Shown one piece after another: positions 17,780 to 25,314 of a stretch of DNA of 64,000 nt (within the stretch, counting starts at the first letter, position 1; the number at the start of each line of letters is the position of its first letter). The position numbers were made by a program, and so were the translations under genes. The stretch is from CAVYVZ01 sp963772065 (GTDB lineage: Bacteria; Acidobacteriota; Vicinamibacteria; Vicinamibacterales; UBA2999). The notes under the pieces were generated by a model. The model made no database searches. It was given only the letters and a program-made list of their open reading frames with translations, and had not been told where the DNA came from. Location of the stretch: assembly GCA_963772065.1 (NCBI GenBank), contig CAVYVZ010000005.1, positions 62,001 to 126,000 on the forward strand, written 5' to 3'.

Positions 17780-18777
17780 GCGTGAATGGCCTTTGCCTCG
17801 AGCAGGTCCGGCCGTCCGAGCGACGCCAGCGCGGTCCGTGCCATCGTGAGGTGCGAGCGCGAGAACCCGCCGGGATCCCCGTAGTAAGCCGTGCAGGGTA
17901 CGCCGTAGAACGGCGCGAGGTAGGCAAACCCGCCGTAGGTGCCCACGAACGCGCGCGCATGGGCCACGACGCCGCTCTGCACGTGCAGGTTGCGGGACGC
18001 CGGCGTGGCGCTGGCGAGCTCGATCACGCCGTGCGCGGCCAGATGGCAGGCTCCGTGATCGTCGAGGTCGATGCCGGCCGACAGCGACACGACGTCGACT
18101 TGCGATGACAACGAGGCGACGAGATCCCGCGCGAACGCCCGGTTCTCGTCCGACTCGGGAAAGCAGTCGTTGAAGTAGAACTTCACGGCCACGTAGGACG
18201 CGGGGAGCGCCGGCAGATCCTCGCGGCGCGGAGGCTCGAGCGCGCGATACCTCGCGTGGCGTTGAACCCAGTCGGGGCCGAGGTGGCCCCACCAGAACGG
18301 CCGCAGCACGCGGTACATCAGCGAGGGATGCAGCAGGGGCGCATCGCCCAGGCCGGCTTCGGCCGTCATGAGATCGAGCAGGTCGCGCTCGTGGGCGGTC
18401 ATCCGCGTCTGCTTTTGCTCACCAATCTCCCGCACGCGCGCGTCGTGATGCGCCTTGAACCCCTCGGGTGTGATGTAGTCGAGCACGTCGCGGTAGTGCG
18501 CCGCGAACGGCTCGTACCACGAGCCGGTGCCGCCGCGCGACAGCACGTGCAGGCGCGACCGATCCACCGAGAACCGTTCCGCAAACCAGGCGAGGAACGG
18601 CACCCAGTACAGCAGCTCGAACCCGACTTCACCGAGCCAGGGACCGGCGACGATCGAGCCGCCCTTCGCCGCGAGCGCGGCCAGCTCGCGGTCGAGACGG
18701 CCGCTGTCGAGACGCGCGAGCTGCGCGCTGATGCCATGCTTCAACGGCGCCGGCACGAGCTGCTTCAGCGCTCGCAT
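17776..18777 (-). CDS. Family B protein (GPWLGEVGFELLYW), putative glycosyltransferase
   Basis: A 333-residue stand-alone family B protein. The signature GPWLGEVGFELLYW lies at about residues 45-58, followed by SRGGTGSWYEPF. Later come HPSLMYRVL, AVKFYFND, DENRAFARDLV and VGTYGGFAYLAPFYGV near the C-terminus. It has the shortest N-terminal extension of the five family B modules. ATG at 18777 shares a base with the stop of neuA (TGATG). Coming directly after neuA, it is a candidate transferase for the CMP-activated nonulosonic acid, though this is inference from gene order only. Confidence 0.6.
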   Translation of the reverse strand: MRALKQLVPAPLKHGISAQLARLDSGRLDRELAALAAKGGSIVAGPWLGEVGFELLYWVPFLAWFAERFSVDRSRLHVLSRGGTGSWYEPFAAHYRDVLDYITPEGFKAHHDARVREIGEQKQTRMTAHERDLLDLMTAEAGLGDAPLLHPSLMYRVLRPFWWGHLGPDWVQRHARYRALEPPRREDLPALPASYVAVKFYFNDCFPESDENRAFARDLVASLSSQVDVVSLSAGIDLDDHGACHLAAHGVIELASATPASRNLHVQSGVVAHARAFVGTYGGFAYLAPFYGVPCTAYYGDPGGFSRSHLTMARTALASLGRPDLLEAKAIHA

Positions 18778-19460
18778 CAGAGAGCGCGCTCCGCCTCGTC
18801 CCAATCCGCGGGCGAGTCAATGGACAGCGACTCGGACGCGTCCACGACGAGCGGACGGCAGTTGTCACCGTAGATGTTGCCGTAGTTGTGCAGCGTCGAG
18901 TGCCAGAACACGTACACCGTGCCATCGCGGCGATAGGCGGGCCGCGCATCCTGCCGCCTTGCGATCCTGGCCCCTTCAGGGAGGAAGGGGCGCAGCACGC
19001 CGTTCTCGATCCGCATGACGTAGTCGGGCGAACTGTCGCGTGGCAGCTCGACGACCGTGACAACCGAATCGGCGCCGGTACTGCGCAGCATCTCGACGGC
19101 ATTCCGTATGTGCTCGGGCCGCCGCCGCGGCGATGTCGGCTGGAGCAGCACGATCACATCGGCGAGCCAGCCGCCGGCTTCGAGCGCGTCGACGGCGTGC
19201 AGGACGACGGGAAGCATGGGCGTATCGTCCTGCGCCAATGCCGCGGGCCGCATGAACGGCACCTCCAGGCCCGCGCTCCGGCCCGCCTCGGCAATCTCCG
19301 GCGATTCAGTGGAAAGCACCACGCGGTTCAGCACGCCGGAGGCTCGCGCCGCGCGCGCGGCGTACTCCAGCAACGTGTGTCCCTTCAGCAGCCGCAGGTT
19401 CTTCCCCGGCACACCCTTTGACCCTGCCCGCGCCGGCACCAGGCCGAGCACATTGCTCAT
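18777..19460 (-). CDS. neuA: CMP-nonulosonate cytidylyltransferase (NeuA family), copy 1
   Basis: Activates a nonulosonic acid with CTP to CMP-sugar in the cytosol. The 227-residue product starts LGLVPARAGSKGVPGKNLRL (nucleotide-binding loop) and has VVLSTESPEI, LAQDDTPMLPVVLHA and VIVLLQPTSPRRRPEHI. The late GDNCRPLVVD block is also shared with copy 2. Its length is that of the minimal NeuA/LegF catalytic domain. ATGA coupling to the methyltransferase upstream and proximity to neuC (20383) and neuB (21540) make a complete pathway set. Confidence 0.9.
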   Translation of the reverse strand: MSNVLGLVPARAGSKGVPGKNLRLLKGHTLLEYAARAARASGVLNRVVLSTESPEIAEAGRSAGLEVPFMRPAALAQDDTPMLPVVLHAVDALEAGGWLADVIVLLQPTSPRRRPEHIRNAVEMLRSTGADSVVTVVELPRDSSPDYVMRIENGVLRPFLPEGARIARRQDARPAYRRDGTVYVFWHSTLHNYGNIYGDNCRPLVVDASESLSIDSPADWDEAERAL

Positions 19461-20386
19461 CGCGGCCGCGGCGCGTTCTGCACGTGGCGAACCTCGCGCA
19501 ACAGCCCGTCGACCTGCGAGACGGTCGGCGTGGCGGCGGGATCGGCATTGCCTGGCGCGCAGACGTAACTGACGTGGAGGTGATCGGCCGCGTAGTCGGT
19601 GCGCATGGGCTCGAACCCCGCGCGGCGCAGATACGAGGTCATTGTTTCCTGTGTCAGGTAGTACGGATGATCGATCTTGATCGCGTCCTCCACCGACCAC
19701 TCGCGCAGGTACGCCGCCCGGAAGTCGACGATGTCGATGAAGAGCAGCCCGTTGCCGGTCATCAGGTGCCGCACTCGTGCGAGGGTGCTCGACACGTCAA
19801 GCAGGTGGTCCACGGTCTGGCAGATGATGACGACGTCGAACGTGCGATAGCCGAAATCATGCTGCTCCACCAGGCCGGTGATCGTCTCGAGGCCGAAGCG
19901 ACGCGCCTGCTCCAGCTCGAGGGGTGCCGGATCGATCACGGTCCCGTCGAGGCCGAACGCCTCGGCCACGTGATGCGCCACGACACCCGTGGATCCTCCA
20001 ATATCGAGCATCGTCTTCAAGCCGGCCGTTTCCATGAAGGGCCGCAGCAGCTCGACCCGCTCGAGCGCGTACTCGCGCTGCTCGGCCTGAATCGTGTGCG
20101 CGTTGATCTCGCGCCCGTGAAACGCGCTCACCAGCGGCCGGTAGATCCCGTCGTAGAAGCGGCCGTAGGCTTCGGCGGTCATGCGCGGATTCAAGAACAC
20201 GAGGCCGCAGTTGCAGCAGGCCTGCGCCTGCGCCGGATAGCCGTAACGGTCGCGGTGCGTGAGGACCACGAACGACGTGCCTCGACACAGATTGCAGATG
20301 CGTACGGCTTCCCGCGGCTGCGATGCGTAGTCGTATCCGACGGCGGCGATCCGTTCACGCCGATCGGCGGGGATCGTCGGAATCAA
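19457..20386 (-). CDS. SAM-dependent methyltransferase with N-terminal zinc-ribbon-like motif
   Basis: A 309-residue protein. CNLCRGTSF near the N-terminus and CCNCGLVFLNPRMTAE about 30 residues later form a paired-cysteine motif typical of sugar C-methyltransferase-like enzymes. The SAM site is TMLDIGGSTGVVAHHVAEAF (about residues 115-134), then VVIICQTVDHLLD. TTG at 20386 is used because it overlaps the neuC stop as TTGA and AAGAGG lies about 9 bases upstream. It is embedded between neuC and neuA, so it may methylate the nonulosonic acid or the glycan. A relative with the same cysteine pattern is at 37942. Confidence 0.8.
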   Translation of the reverse strand: MIPTIPADRRERIAAVGYDYASQPREAVRICNLCRGTSFVVLTHRDRYGYPAQAQACCNCGLVFLNPRMTAEAYGRFYDGIYRPLVSAFHGREINAHTIQAEQREYALERVELLRPFMETAGLKTMLDIGGSTGVVAHHVAEAFGLDGTVIDPAPLELEQARRFGLETITGLVEQHDFGYRTFDVVIICQTVDHLLDVSSTLARVRHLMTGNGLLFIDIVDFRAAYLREWSVEDAIKIDHPYYLTQETMTSYLRRAGFEPMRTDYAADHLHVSYVCAPGNADPAATPTVSQVDGLLREVRHVQNAPRPR

Positions 20387-21540
20387 TAGGTCAACCTCTT
20401 CTCGATGCGCAGCTCGGCGCGCGCGAGACAATCCGCGATGCGAGCGCCCGCGCGGCCGTCGCCGTACAGGTGATCGCTCGGCACCTTCCCGCGCTTGATG
20501 TGCCTCTCGATCGCGTCCGAGATCGCCGCGCGGTCGTGCCCGGCATCGACCACGTTGCGCCCGCGCTCGCGACCCTGCTGCCGCGACCCGATGTTCACCG
20601 CCGGCACACCGAGGTACGAGCATTCTCGAATCGCGACGCTGGAATTGCCGACGATGCCCGTCGAGTGCACGAGCAGCCGCAGGAAGTCCTCGGGGAACAT
20701 GTTCCGGAACAAATGCAGGTTCGCCGGCCTCTCCTTCTCGCGGAACACGCGGATCCCCTTCGACGTTCCATCGGAGCCGGCATCGGCATTCGGCCAGAAC
20801 CAGATCACCGGCAGGCCGACCTCCTTCACGGCGTACAGTGTTTCCTCCACCTGCCGCCGGGCTTCCTCGTATTCGGTGGTCACCGGATGCTGCATGACCA
20901 CGAGATAGCCGCGCGAGAGGTCCGTCGTGGGCCCGACGCCGCCGTATTTCTCGAACGGGTCGAAGTCGAGCGCCGGCCGCGCCACCACTTCGGCCGCGAT
21001 GTCGATCGATGGACAGCCGGTCACGACGACGCTGTCCGGCTCCTCGCCGAGCCTGATGACGCGCTCGCGCGCGAGCGTCGTCGACACGAGGTGCAGGTTC
21101 GACAGCTTCGTCACCGAATGCCGCACCTTCTCGTCTATCGAACCGGTCACCTCCCCGCCCTGCACGTGGACCACGGGAATGTTCATGTACGACGCCGCCA
21201 CGGCCGTCGCCAGCGTTTCGTAGCGGTCACCCACCGTGACCACGGCGTCCGGGCCGAGGTTGTCGAACACCGTCGCCAGCTCGGACAGGCCGATGCCCGT
21301 GGACTTCGCCGACGTCACGAGGTTCTCGCCCTCGAGCACCATGTAGACCTTGTGCTTCGGCGTGAACCCATCCCGCTTGATCGTGTCGATGGCATTTCCG
21401 TAGCGATCGAGCAGCGCCGACGCCGCCACGACGAGCTGAAGCTCGAGCTCGGGATGATCGCGCACCGCGAACAGCGCGCTGCGGATGCGAGAGTAGCTGG
21501 GACGCGCGGTGACGAGGACGCAGATTTTTCGCTTCGACAC
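20383..21540 (-). CDS. neuC: UDP-N-acetylglucosamine 2-epimerase, hydrolysing (NeuC family), copy 1
   Basis: Converts a UDP-N-acyl-aminosugar to the free 2-epimer that NeuB condenses. The 385-residue product has the GT-B-like NeuC fold: CVLVTARPSYSRIRS, VTVGDRYETLATAVAAS, VVHVQGGEVTGSIDEKVRH, MQHPVTTEYEEA, VGNSSVAIRECSYLGVPAVNIG and ERGRNVVDAG. All the usual catalytic-region residues appear present. GTG at 21540 shares one base with the TAG of neuB (TAGTG). With a full set nearby it belongs to pathway set 1. Confidence 0.9.
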   Translation of the reverse strand: MSKRKICVLVTARPSYSRIRSALFAVRDHPELELQLVVAASALLDRYGNAIDTIKRDGFTPKHKVYMVLEGENLVTSAKSTGIGLSELATVFDNLGPDAVVTVGDRYETLATAVAASYMNIPVVHVQGGEVTGSIDEKVRHSVTKLSNLHLVSTTLARERVIRLGEEPDSVVVTGCPSIDIAAEVVARPALDFDPFEKYGGVGPTTDLSRGYLVVMQHPVTTEYEEARRQVEETLYAVKEVGLPVIWFWPNADAGSDGTSKGIRVFREKERPANLHLFRNMFPEDFLRLLVHSTGIVGNSSVAIRECSYLGVPAVNIGSRQQGRERGRNVVDAGHDRAAISDAIERHIKRGKVPSDHLYGDGRAGARIADCLARAELRIEKRLTY

Positions 21541-22604
21541 TAGGCGGTGAACCCCTCGAGATCCTCGGGCGCGAGGAGTTGGTCCGCCGCCACTGGCCGA
21601 ACGAGCCGTCGTCCGACGACATCGGCGAGCCGATCGGGCGAGAGGCCGGTACCCGGCTTCTTGATGACGAGGTGCTCCTGCGCCAGCACCGTGCCGGCCG
21701 GCAGGGCATCCTTCGCAACGATGCTCCGCGTGAAGAGGCGACGGAGCGGCGCGGTTTCCCGCGCCGAGGCGTCCTTGTCGAGCGGGTTGGCGCGCATGTG
21801 CTCGATGAAGCGGATGCCCTCGACGAGCTGCTTCAATTCTGCGGTCGTCACCGAGGCGATGACATCGGGGCCGAACATCTCGCGAGACAGCGCGACGTGC
21901 AGCTCCAGCATGTCCATGCCGACCGCGACGCCGGCGAGGCCCGGAAAGATCGTCGCCGAGTGATCCGAGAGTCCGACCCAGCAGCCATAGCGCTCGCGGT
22001 AGAACGCCACGAGGTTCAGACCAACTTTCTCGGGCGGGCACGGGTACGCCGTGGTGCACTGGAACACGCCTACCGCAGCGCGGCGCGATTTCACCCGCGC
22101 GACGGCGGCGTCGATCTCGTCGAGGGGGCTCATGCCGGTCGACAAGAGCACCGGCGACCCGGTGTCGAGCATCCGATCGAGCAACTGAGCGTTCGACGTT
22201 TCGCCGGAGGCGACCTTCCAGATCGGCTGGCCGATCCGCTCGAGCATCTCCACCGCCTGAATGGAGAACGGCGACGCGATGAACAGCACGCCGCGGTCGC
22301 GGCAATGCCCGGCGAGGCCGCGCCACTGGTCCTCCGTGAACTCCATGCGCCGCCAGTACTCGTATCGCGTTGCGTCCTGGCGGCTGAACTTCACGCGGAA
22401 CGGCTCGGCAGGCGTGCTCTCGGCGGCGGCGATGTGCGCCTGAAACTTCACCGCATCCGCGCCCGCGTTGGCGATGGCGTCCACGAACGCGTGCGCGAGG
22501 CCGAGGCTGCCGTCGTGAGTCAGGGCCACCTCGCCGATCACCAGGCAGCGGCCGCGACCGAGAGCGGCGAGCGCGGGCGGTGTCGTGGCCGACGGGCTGC
22601 TCAC
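21540..22604 (-). CDS. neuB: N-acetylneuraminate/nonulosonate synthase (NeuB family), copy 2
   Basis: A 354-residue phosphoenolpyruvate-dependent synthase. CLVIGEVALTHDGSLGLAH, DAVKFQAHI, IWKVASGETSN, LLSTGMSPLDEID, FQCTTAYPCPPEKVGLN and GLSDHSATI outline the barrel. The C-terminal SAF domain includes RSIVAKDALPAGTVL and KKPGTGL. It departs from copy 1 in several motifs (EVALTHDG instead of EIGHNHQG), suggesting a different substrate. GTG at 22604 overlaps the family A stop (GTGA). It begins the neuB-neuC-methyltransferase-neuA series. Confidence 0.9.
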   Translation of the reverse strand: MSSPSATTPPALAALGRGRCLVIGEVALTHDGSLGLAHAFVDAIANAGADAVKFQAHIAAAESTPAEPFRVKFSRQDATRYEYWRRMEFTEDQWRGLAGHCRDRGVLFIASPFSIQAVEMLERIGQPIWKVASGETSNAQLLDRMLDTGSPVLLSTGMSPLDEIDAAVARVKSRRAAVGVFQCTTAYPCPPEKVGLNLVAFYRERYGCWVGLSDHSATIFPGLAGVAVGMDMLELHVALSREMFGPDVIASVTTAELKQLVEGIRFIEHMRANPLDKDASARETAPLRRLFTRSIVAKDALPAGTVLAQEHLVIKKPGTGLSPDRLADVVGRRLVRPVAADQLLAPEDLEGFTA

Positions 22605-24145
22605 GCCTTGTCCACCTGCTGGGCCCGCGTCGCCTCCGCGATCCGCGCGAGGCGCTCGGGGTCGAGCTCGCGCGGCGACCGCACGAGCGATTCGCCAGCC
22701 ACGCGCGACGCAACGCGGGCGGCGCCCCCCAGCAACGCGCGTCGAACCTGGGCGAACGCCGACGGCGCGGCGGCCTCCACATGGCAGCGCGCCAGGTCCT
22801 CCACCGCGCGCACGAAGTCGGGAGTCGCCGGATGATCGAGTCCGCCCGGCCGAACGAAGGCCTCGAGGAAGGCGCGGTACGGATGCGTCCCGCCCGGCGT
22901 GCGGCGAATCGCCTCGGACAGCTGCGCGACGTGCTCGTCGCCGCTCCGGCTGACCGTGAGGAGACCTTCGCCGATCTGCATCAGATAGCGGAAGTGCGGC
23001 GTCCCTTCCTGCGTGTCCCGGTAGCGCGGCACCAGAATCGCCAGCACCGGTCGACCGACGATGCCCGCCTCGATGAAGGCGCTCGTGTTGAGCCCCACGA
23101 CCGCGTCGCTGTGGTGGAGCGAATCGAAGTAATCGGTCCGCGTCTCCTCGTCGACCGGATTGGCGCCCCAGAGCGCGACCGGTCCGAAGTCGCGGAGATC
23201 CACGCCACGCCATTCGGGCGTGTGCGACGGATGCGGGCGAACGATGATGCTTGCCTGCGCGAGCCGCGGGTCCGCGCTGGCGCGCACCCACCCGAGCCAT
23301 TCGCGCACGAACGACGGCTCCGGCGGGCTGCCTTTCGCCAGGCCGGAACAGACGAACAGCACGATCGGGCGATCGACGGGAAGGCCCAGCTGCGCGCAGA
23401 GCTCGCCGCGGCTGCGCGAGGGCCGGCGCACGAACCAGTGATCGAAGCACTGCGCTCCTGTCACCACGACGCGGTCGCCTGGGACGCCGTGATCGTCAAT
23501 CGCCTCGCGGCGCTGCGTGTCGTTCCACACCAAGACGCGATCGGGGTACTCGCGAAGGCGCGCCTTGCTGGTCAGGTGATCCCAGCTCCAGACGGCGAGC
23601 CCGCACGGAATTCCGAGCTGCCGCGCCGCGCGGACGTAATCGATCTGCTGGGAGCCGAGGTCGACGAGCGGCGTGACGAGCACCGCATCCGGCCGCTGCG
23701 CGGCGACGAAATCGACGATCGTCTGCGGCGGCGGCACGCCGGCGTCGAGGCCGTGCAGGATCGATCCGAAGCGGTCGCGCCAGACAGGACCGGCGACAGA
23801 GGAGAGATCGGCGAGCGAGATCAGGAGGCGGGGCGTACGCTCGCGGGCCCGGATGCGCCGCAACGGAGACGTGTCGTACCACGGATCGAGAAAGCGGACG
23901 TAGTCGAGGCCGAGCCGCAGGCGCCGCGACACGCCGCTCCACGTATCCGCGCGCCGCCCCGGCACCATGCCGAGCGTGATCGTCGGACACTCGCGCGCGA
24001 GCGCCTCCATCGCGCGTTCGCCGCCGAGCAGCTCGCGGCGTTCGACCGCCAGGTGGAGATGGTGGCCGCGCGACGCGAGCTCCCGCAGCGCACTGTCGTA
24101 GTTGCGGAAGTAGGTGAAGTGCCGCGCGATGAAGAGCAGCTTCAT
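22601..24145 (-). CDS. Family A GT-B-like glycosyltransferase
   Basis: A 514-residue stand-alone member of the repeated family A. The N-terminal half starts MKLLFIARHFTYFRNYDSAL. The conserved series is VTPLVDLGSQQIDYV (157-171), SWDHL (187), VWN (206), VTGAQCFDHWF (228), RPHP (303), TDYFDSLHHSDAVVGLNTSAFIEAGIVG (337-364) and GTPHF (381). The N-T-S-A-x-x-E block and RPHP sit where GT-B enzymes such as CDP-glycerophosphotransferases and KpsC bind donor; glycosyl or glycerophosphotransferase activity is inferred from that. No signal peptide or membrane helix. ATGA coupling to the family B gene upstream. Confidence 0.65.
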   Translation of the reverse strand: MKLLFIARHFTYFRNYDSALRELASRGHHLHLAVERRELLGGERAMEALARECPTITLGMVPGRRADTWSGVSRRLRLGLDYVRFLDPWYDTSPLRRIRARERTPRLLISLADLSSVAGPVWRDRFGSILHGLDAGVPPPQTIVDFVAAQRPDAVLVTPLVDLGSQQIDYVRAARQLGIPCGLAVWSWDHLTSKARLREYPDRVLVWNDTQRREAIDDHGVPGDRVVVTGAQCFDHWFVRRPSRSRGELCAQLGLPVDRPIVLFVCSGLAKGSPPEPSFVREWLGWVRASADPRLAQASIIVRPHPSHTPEWRGVDLRDFGPVALWGANPVDEETRTDYFDSLHHSDAVVGLNTSAFIEAGIVGRPVLAILVPRYRDTQEGTPHFRYLMQIGEGLLTVSRSGDEHVAQLSEAIRRTPGGTHPYRAFLEAFVRPGGLDHPATPDFVRAVEDLARCHVEAAAPSAFAQVRRALLGGAARVASRVAGESLVRSPRELDPERLARIAEATRAQQVDKA

Positions 24146-25314
24146 GAGGTCTCGGCCGTATGATACTGCGCGGCGCCGAGGAGCCCCGGCGCCAGCGCGC
24201 GCAGATCGGCCGCCGCGAATCGTCCTGCCTCGAGCTTGTGATACGCGCGCATCGCGACCGCCAGGTGCGCGTGCAGCCACTTGGGATCGACGTACACGGC
24301 CGAGGTGTCCACGCCAAGGCGCGGCGCCAGCCATGCCAGGCTGCCGCACGTGCCGACGAAGGCCTTCGCGCCGGCCACGATCTGCGTCTGCACGCCGAGA
24401 TTGTTCTGCGGTGTCATCCAGGGCTTCGCGCTGATCACGCTGCCCCCCGACGCGAAGCTGTAGTCCGCATGATCGTCCTCGAGCACGAGCCCGGTATCGA
24501 GCAGCACGACCGGCATGCGCTCGGCCAGGCCGGCGACCATCCCTCGCAGCATCGATCGGATTTCAGGGGTGTCCGGCAGCGACCTCGCCGCGTAGAACTT
24601 GACCGCGGCATACTCGGGCGGCAGCAGCGCCGGATCGATCATCGGCTGGACCGTATGCCGCGTGAACCGCGTATGCGAGTCGATGAACCCCATCGCCCGC
24701 TGGCCGGACCAGTACAGCGCGAAGAGGCGGTACATGACCGCCGGGTGGATGACGTCGAAGTCGTTCGTTCCGAGCCGCAGCGCGACGTTGTTGAGAATCT
24801 CCCGGTCGAGCGGCGACTGCTCGTACTGCTTCGCGACCCCACGCTCGGCGTTGCGCCGCGCGAAATCCGCGGGGTCGATGTCGTCCCACACCTCGATATA
24901 CCGCCCCGCGATCCCCTCGTACCAGGATCCGACGCCGCCGCGCGAGACGGCCACGAGACGATCCGGATCGAGCCGGAACGCCGCCTTCAGCCAGTGCAGG
25001 AACGGCAGCCAGTACAACGTCTCGAAGCCGACTTCCGACAACCAGGGACCCACGACCAGCAGCCGGCCGCGCGCGACGATCGTCTCGAGCTCGCGCTCGA
25101 TGGCCCACTCGGTGCGATAGAACGTCCACTGCTCTTCGAGCTGGTGCTTGCGGCGGGTGGCCCTGCGCACCGGCCGTCGGAGGCGGCGAAACGCGTCCTT
25201 CGCGGCGTTCGTGCCGACGTCGCGCAGGCTCTCGCCTGCTCTGCGCGCCTGCCCCGTCAGCCGGCGGCGCTGCTTCAGCGCAAGGTTCACAACCGCTTCG
25301 AAGACGTTCTTCAC
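24142..25314 (-). CDS. Family B protein with long basic N-terminus
   Basis: A 390-residue family B protein. About 75 residues of arginine/lysine-rich helix precede the signature VVGPWLSEVGFETLYW (88-102). Further motifs are SRGGVGSWYEG, IHPAVMYRLF, AVKFYAARSLPDTPEIRS, EDDHADY, NNLGVQTQI and FVGTCGSLAWLAPRLGV near the C-terminus. The GTG start at 25314 overlaps the stop of the large fusion upstream (GTGA). That fusion ends in a family B domain too, so two family B modules are adjacent here, as expected from tandem duplication. Confidence 0.6.
   Translation of the reverse strand: MKNVFEAVVNLALKQRRRLTGQARRAGESLRDVGTNAAKDAFRRLRRPVRRATRRKHQLEEQWTFYRTEWAIERELETIVARGRLLVVGPWLSEVGFETLYWLPFLHWLKAAFRLDPDRLVAVSRGGVGSWYEGIAGRYIEVWDDIDPADFARRNAERGVAKQYEQSPLDREILNNVALRLGTNDFDVIHPAVMYRLFALYWSGQRAMGFIDSHTRFTRHTVQPMIDPALLPPEYAAVKFYAARSLPDTPEIRSMLRGMVAGLAERMPVVLLDTGLVLEDDHADYSFASGGSVISAKPWMTPQNNLGVQTQIVAGAKAFVGTCGSLAWLAPRLGVDTSAVYVDPKWLHAHLAVAMRAYHKLEAGRFAAADLRALAPGLLGAAQYHTAETS

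Noticed and set aside
20383..22782. A long NeuB-NeuC fusion frame
   Set aside because: The N-terminal part is a shadow of neuB in another frame; neuC homology begins at GTG 21540 with a TAGTG junction.
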